DNA of 7,053 nucleotides, taken from assembly GCA_002307315.1 (NCBI GenBank), contig DBTZ01000008.1:1-7053 (forward strand). Reading direction: 5' to 3'. Both the position numbers and the translations under genes were made by a program. The number at the start of each line of letters is the position of its first letter. Position 1 is the first letter of the stretch. The stretch comes from Alphaproteobacteria bacterium UBA1303. GTDB lineage: Bacteria; Pseudomonadota; Alphaproteobacteria; Micropepsales; Micropepsaceae. A model generated the notes under the pieces. It ran no database searches, was not told where the DNA came from, and saw nothing but the letters and a program-made list of their open reading frames with translations. Shown in pieces: positions 5,493 through 7,053 of the stretch.

Positions 5493-7053
5493 CAGCCGCC
5501 GGCGAGCTTCGCCAGTTGGCTCAAGACCGCTTTGACGCCTTTAAGCCGATCTTCCGGTTCCGGCCAGTTGCGCGAGATGACGACCTTCTGATCGGGGCGC
5601 ACCTTCATCGTGCCCTGGTGCGACGAGATCAAGCCGATCAACCCGGCGGCGTTGACGAACTGGTTGCCGCGGAAACCGATGGTCGCGCCCTTCGGCCCGG
5701 CTTCGACCTTCTCGACGTTGGCGATACGGCACAACTGCTTGATCGCCACCACTTCGAGCAAATGTTTCACCTCGTCGGGCAGCGAGCCGAAACGATCGAT
5801 CATTTCCGCCGCGAAGCGGTCGATGTCGGCGCGCGTCTCGATGTCGGACAAACGGCGATAGAGCGCCATGCGCACGCCAAGATCGGACACATAGGCTTCG
5901 GGGATCAGCACCGCCGCTCCGATGTTGATCAGCGGCGACCAGTGATCGACGATCTCGTCGTCGCCGCCGCCGGCGCGCATCAAAGCCACCGCCTCTTCCA
6001 GCATCTCCTGGTACAGCTCGATGCCGACTTCCTTGACGTGGCCGGATTGTTCCTCGCCCAAAAGGTTGCCGGCGCCGCGAATGTCCATGTCGTGACTGGC
6101 AACGCTGAACCCGGCGCCCAACTGATCGAGTGATTGCAGCACGGTTAAGCGCCGCTCGGCGGTTTCGGTCAGCTTCCTGTCGGCCGGAGTGGTGAGATAG
6201 GCATAGGCGCGCTGTTTGGCGCGGCCGATGCGCCCGCGCAACTGATAAAGCTGCGACAGGCCGAACATGTCGGCGCGATGTACGATCAAAGTATTGGCGG
6301 TCGGAATGTCGAGGCCGCTTTCGACGATATTGGTCGAAACCAGCACGTTGACTTTCCGGTCGTAGAAGGCGGTCATCACCTCTTCCAGCGCCGAGGGCGA
6401 CATCTGACCGTGGGCCAGCGCCGACTTCACCTCCGGCACGGTTTCCTTGAGAAACGTCATCGCATCGGCAAGATCGGAGATGCGCGGGGCAACATAGAAG
6501 CTCTGCCCGCCGCGGTAATGCTCGCGCAACAGCGCCTCGCGGATCACCAAAGGATCGAACGGGGTGACGAAGGTGCGCACCGCCAGCCGGTCGATCGGCG
6601 GGGTGGCAATCAGCGACAGATCGCGCACGCCCGACAGCGCCAGTTGCAGAGTGCGAGGTATCGGCGTCGCGGTCAGCGTCAAAACATGCACGTCGGCCTT
6701 CAATGCCTTTAGGCGTTCCTTGTGGTTGACGCCGAAATGCTGTTCCTCGTCGACGATCACCAGACCGAGATTGCTGAAAGAAATGTTCTTGGCGATCAAC
6801 GCATGGGTACCGATCACGATGTTCACTTCGCCGCTCGCCAATCCGATTTTGGTCTCGCGCACCTCGGCCGCAGGAACGAAGCGCGACAATTGCCGCACTT
6901 TGATCGGAAAACCGGCAAAGCGCCCGGCGAAATTCATGGCATGCTGGCGGGCCAAGAGCGTGGTCGGCGCCACCACCGCCACTTGATATCCCGCCATCGC
7001 CGCCACGAAAGCGGCGCGTAAGGCCACTTCGGTCTTGCCGAAGCCGACATCGC
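5492..7053 (-). CDS. mfd: Transcription-repair coupling factor, C-terminal part (runs off the right edge)
   Basis: Mfd is a DNA translocase that pushes stalled RNA polymerase off damaged DNA and recruits UvrA for nucleotide-excision repair. The visible 519 residues are the C-terminal part of a protein usually about 1,150 long. The window edge falls in the Walker A motif (DVGFGKTE at the first residues). Then come APTTLLARQH, the Walker B DEEQHFG at 101-107 (codons from 6751 down), TATPIPRTL, the second RecA-like domain with STNIVESGLDIP and QLRGRIGR, and the GAGNLLGEEQSGH stretch that is shared with RecG but has the Mfd continuation. The C-terminal TRCF domain with ALYRRLSDIETRADID is intact to the stop. 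The UvrB-like N-terminus and the polymerase-binding domain lie beyond the window. It converges on the esterase with 37 bases between stops. No broken motif is seen. Confidence 0.97.
   Translation of the reverse strand, partial: DVGFGKTEVALRAAFVAAMAGYQVAVVAPTTLLARQHAMNFAGRFAGFPIKVRQLSRFVPAAEVRETKIGLASGEVNIVIGTHALIAKNISFSNLGLVIVDEEQHFGVNHKERLKALKADVHVLTLTATPIPRTLQLALSGVRDLSLIATPPIDRLAVRTFVTPFDPLVIREALLREHYRGGQSFYVAPRISDLADAMTFLKETVPEVKSALAHGQMSPSALEEVMTAFYDRKVNVLVSTNIVESGLDIPTANTLIVHRADMFGLSQLYQLRGRIGRAKQRAYAYLTTPADRKLTETAERRLTVLQSLDQLGAGFSVASHDMDIRGAGNLLGEEQSGHVKEVGIELYQEMLEEAVALMRAGGGDDEIVDHWSPLINIGAAVLIPEAYVSDLGVRMALYRRLSDIETRADIDRFAAEMIDRFGSLPDEVKHLLEVVAIKQLCRIANVEKVEAGPKGATIGFRGNQFVNAAGLIGLISSHQGTMKVRPDQKVVISRNWPEPEDRLKGVKAVLSQLAKLAGG

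Noticed and set aside
5516..6133. 205-residue open frame on the plus strand opposite mfd
   Set aside because: Antisense to the intact Mfd C-terminus; composition follows from the opposite codons.

Overview
The window looks like a GC-rich alphaproteobacterial chromosome segment. The evidence is the style of the proteins: the membrane pyrophosphatase N-terminus, ThiL and Mfd all read as alphaproteobacterial versions. There is also a thiL / small secreted protein / hppA series on one strand. A finer placement (for example Rhodospirillales-like) is a guess. I see no tRNA, rRNA, CRISPR array, insertion sequence or phage gene. This is mostly housekeeping DNA with a secreted-esterase pair in the middle.

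Layout from left to right. Positions 1-625 (minus) hold the N-terminal 208 residues of HppA, the membrane proton-pumping pyrophosphatase, cut by the window edge. Positions 626-751 are a 126-base hppA leader with an 8-bp inverted repeat. Positions 752-1300 (minus) encode a small secreted protein with a FliL-like pattern. Positions 1338-2288 (minus) are thiL, thiamine-monophosphate kinase. Positions 2289-2408 hold the thiL promoter and leader, with a perfect TATAAT inside a dyad. Positions 2409-3365 (minus) encode a lipoprotein alpha/beta hydrolase. Positions 3366-3429 are a compact divergent promoter region, again with TATAAT inside a dyad. Positions 3430-5454 (plus) encode a large secreted sialate O-acetylesterase-type protein. 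Positions 5455-5491 are a short convergent gap with a possible terminator hairpin. Positions 5492-7053 (minus) are the C-terminal 519 residues of Mfd, cut by the right edge.

How the genes relate. thiL and the small secreted gene are 37 bases apart and probably co-transcribed; hppA follows after a longer leader and may share that transcript or have its own start. The two secreted or lipid-anchored esterases are divergent from a 64-base region and may be co-regulated, for example in scavenging acylated sugars or lipids; this is inference. Mfd is an unrelated DNA-repair gene converging on the esterase.

The most interesting non-coding signal is a repeated dyad, CGAT-N5-ATCG. It encloses the predicted -10 box of thiL (2322-2334) and also the one between the two esterase genes (3390-3402), with a shorter variant at 2353-2363. 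The most interesting protein is the unrecognised small secreted protein between thiL and hppA. I found no clear evidence of a wholly new multi-gene system.
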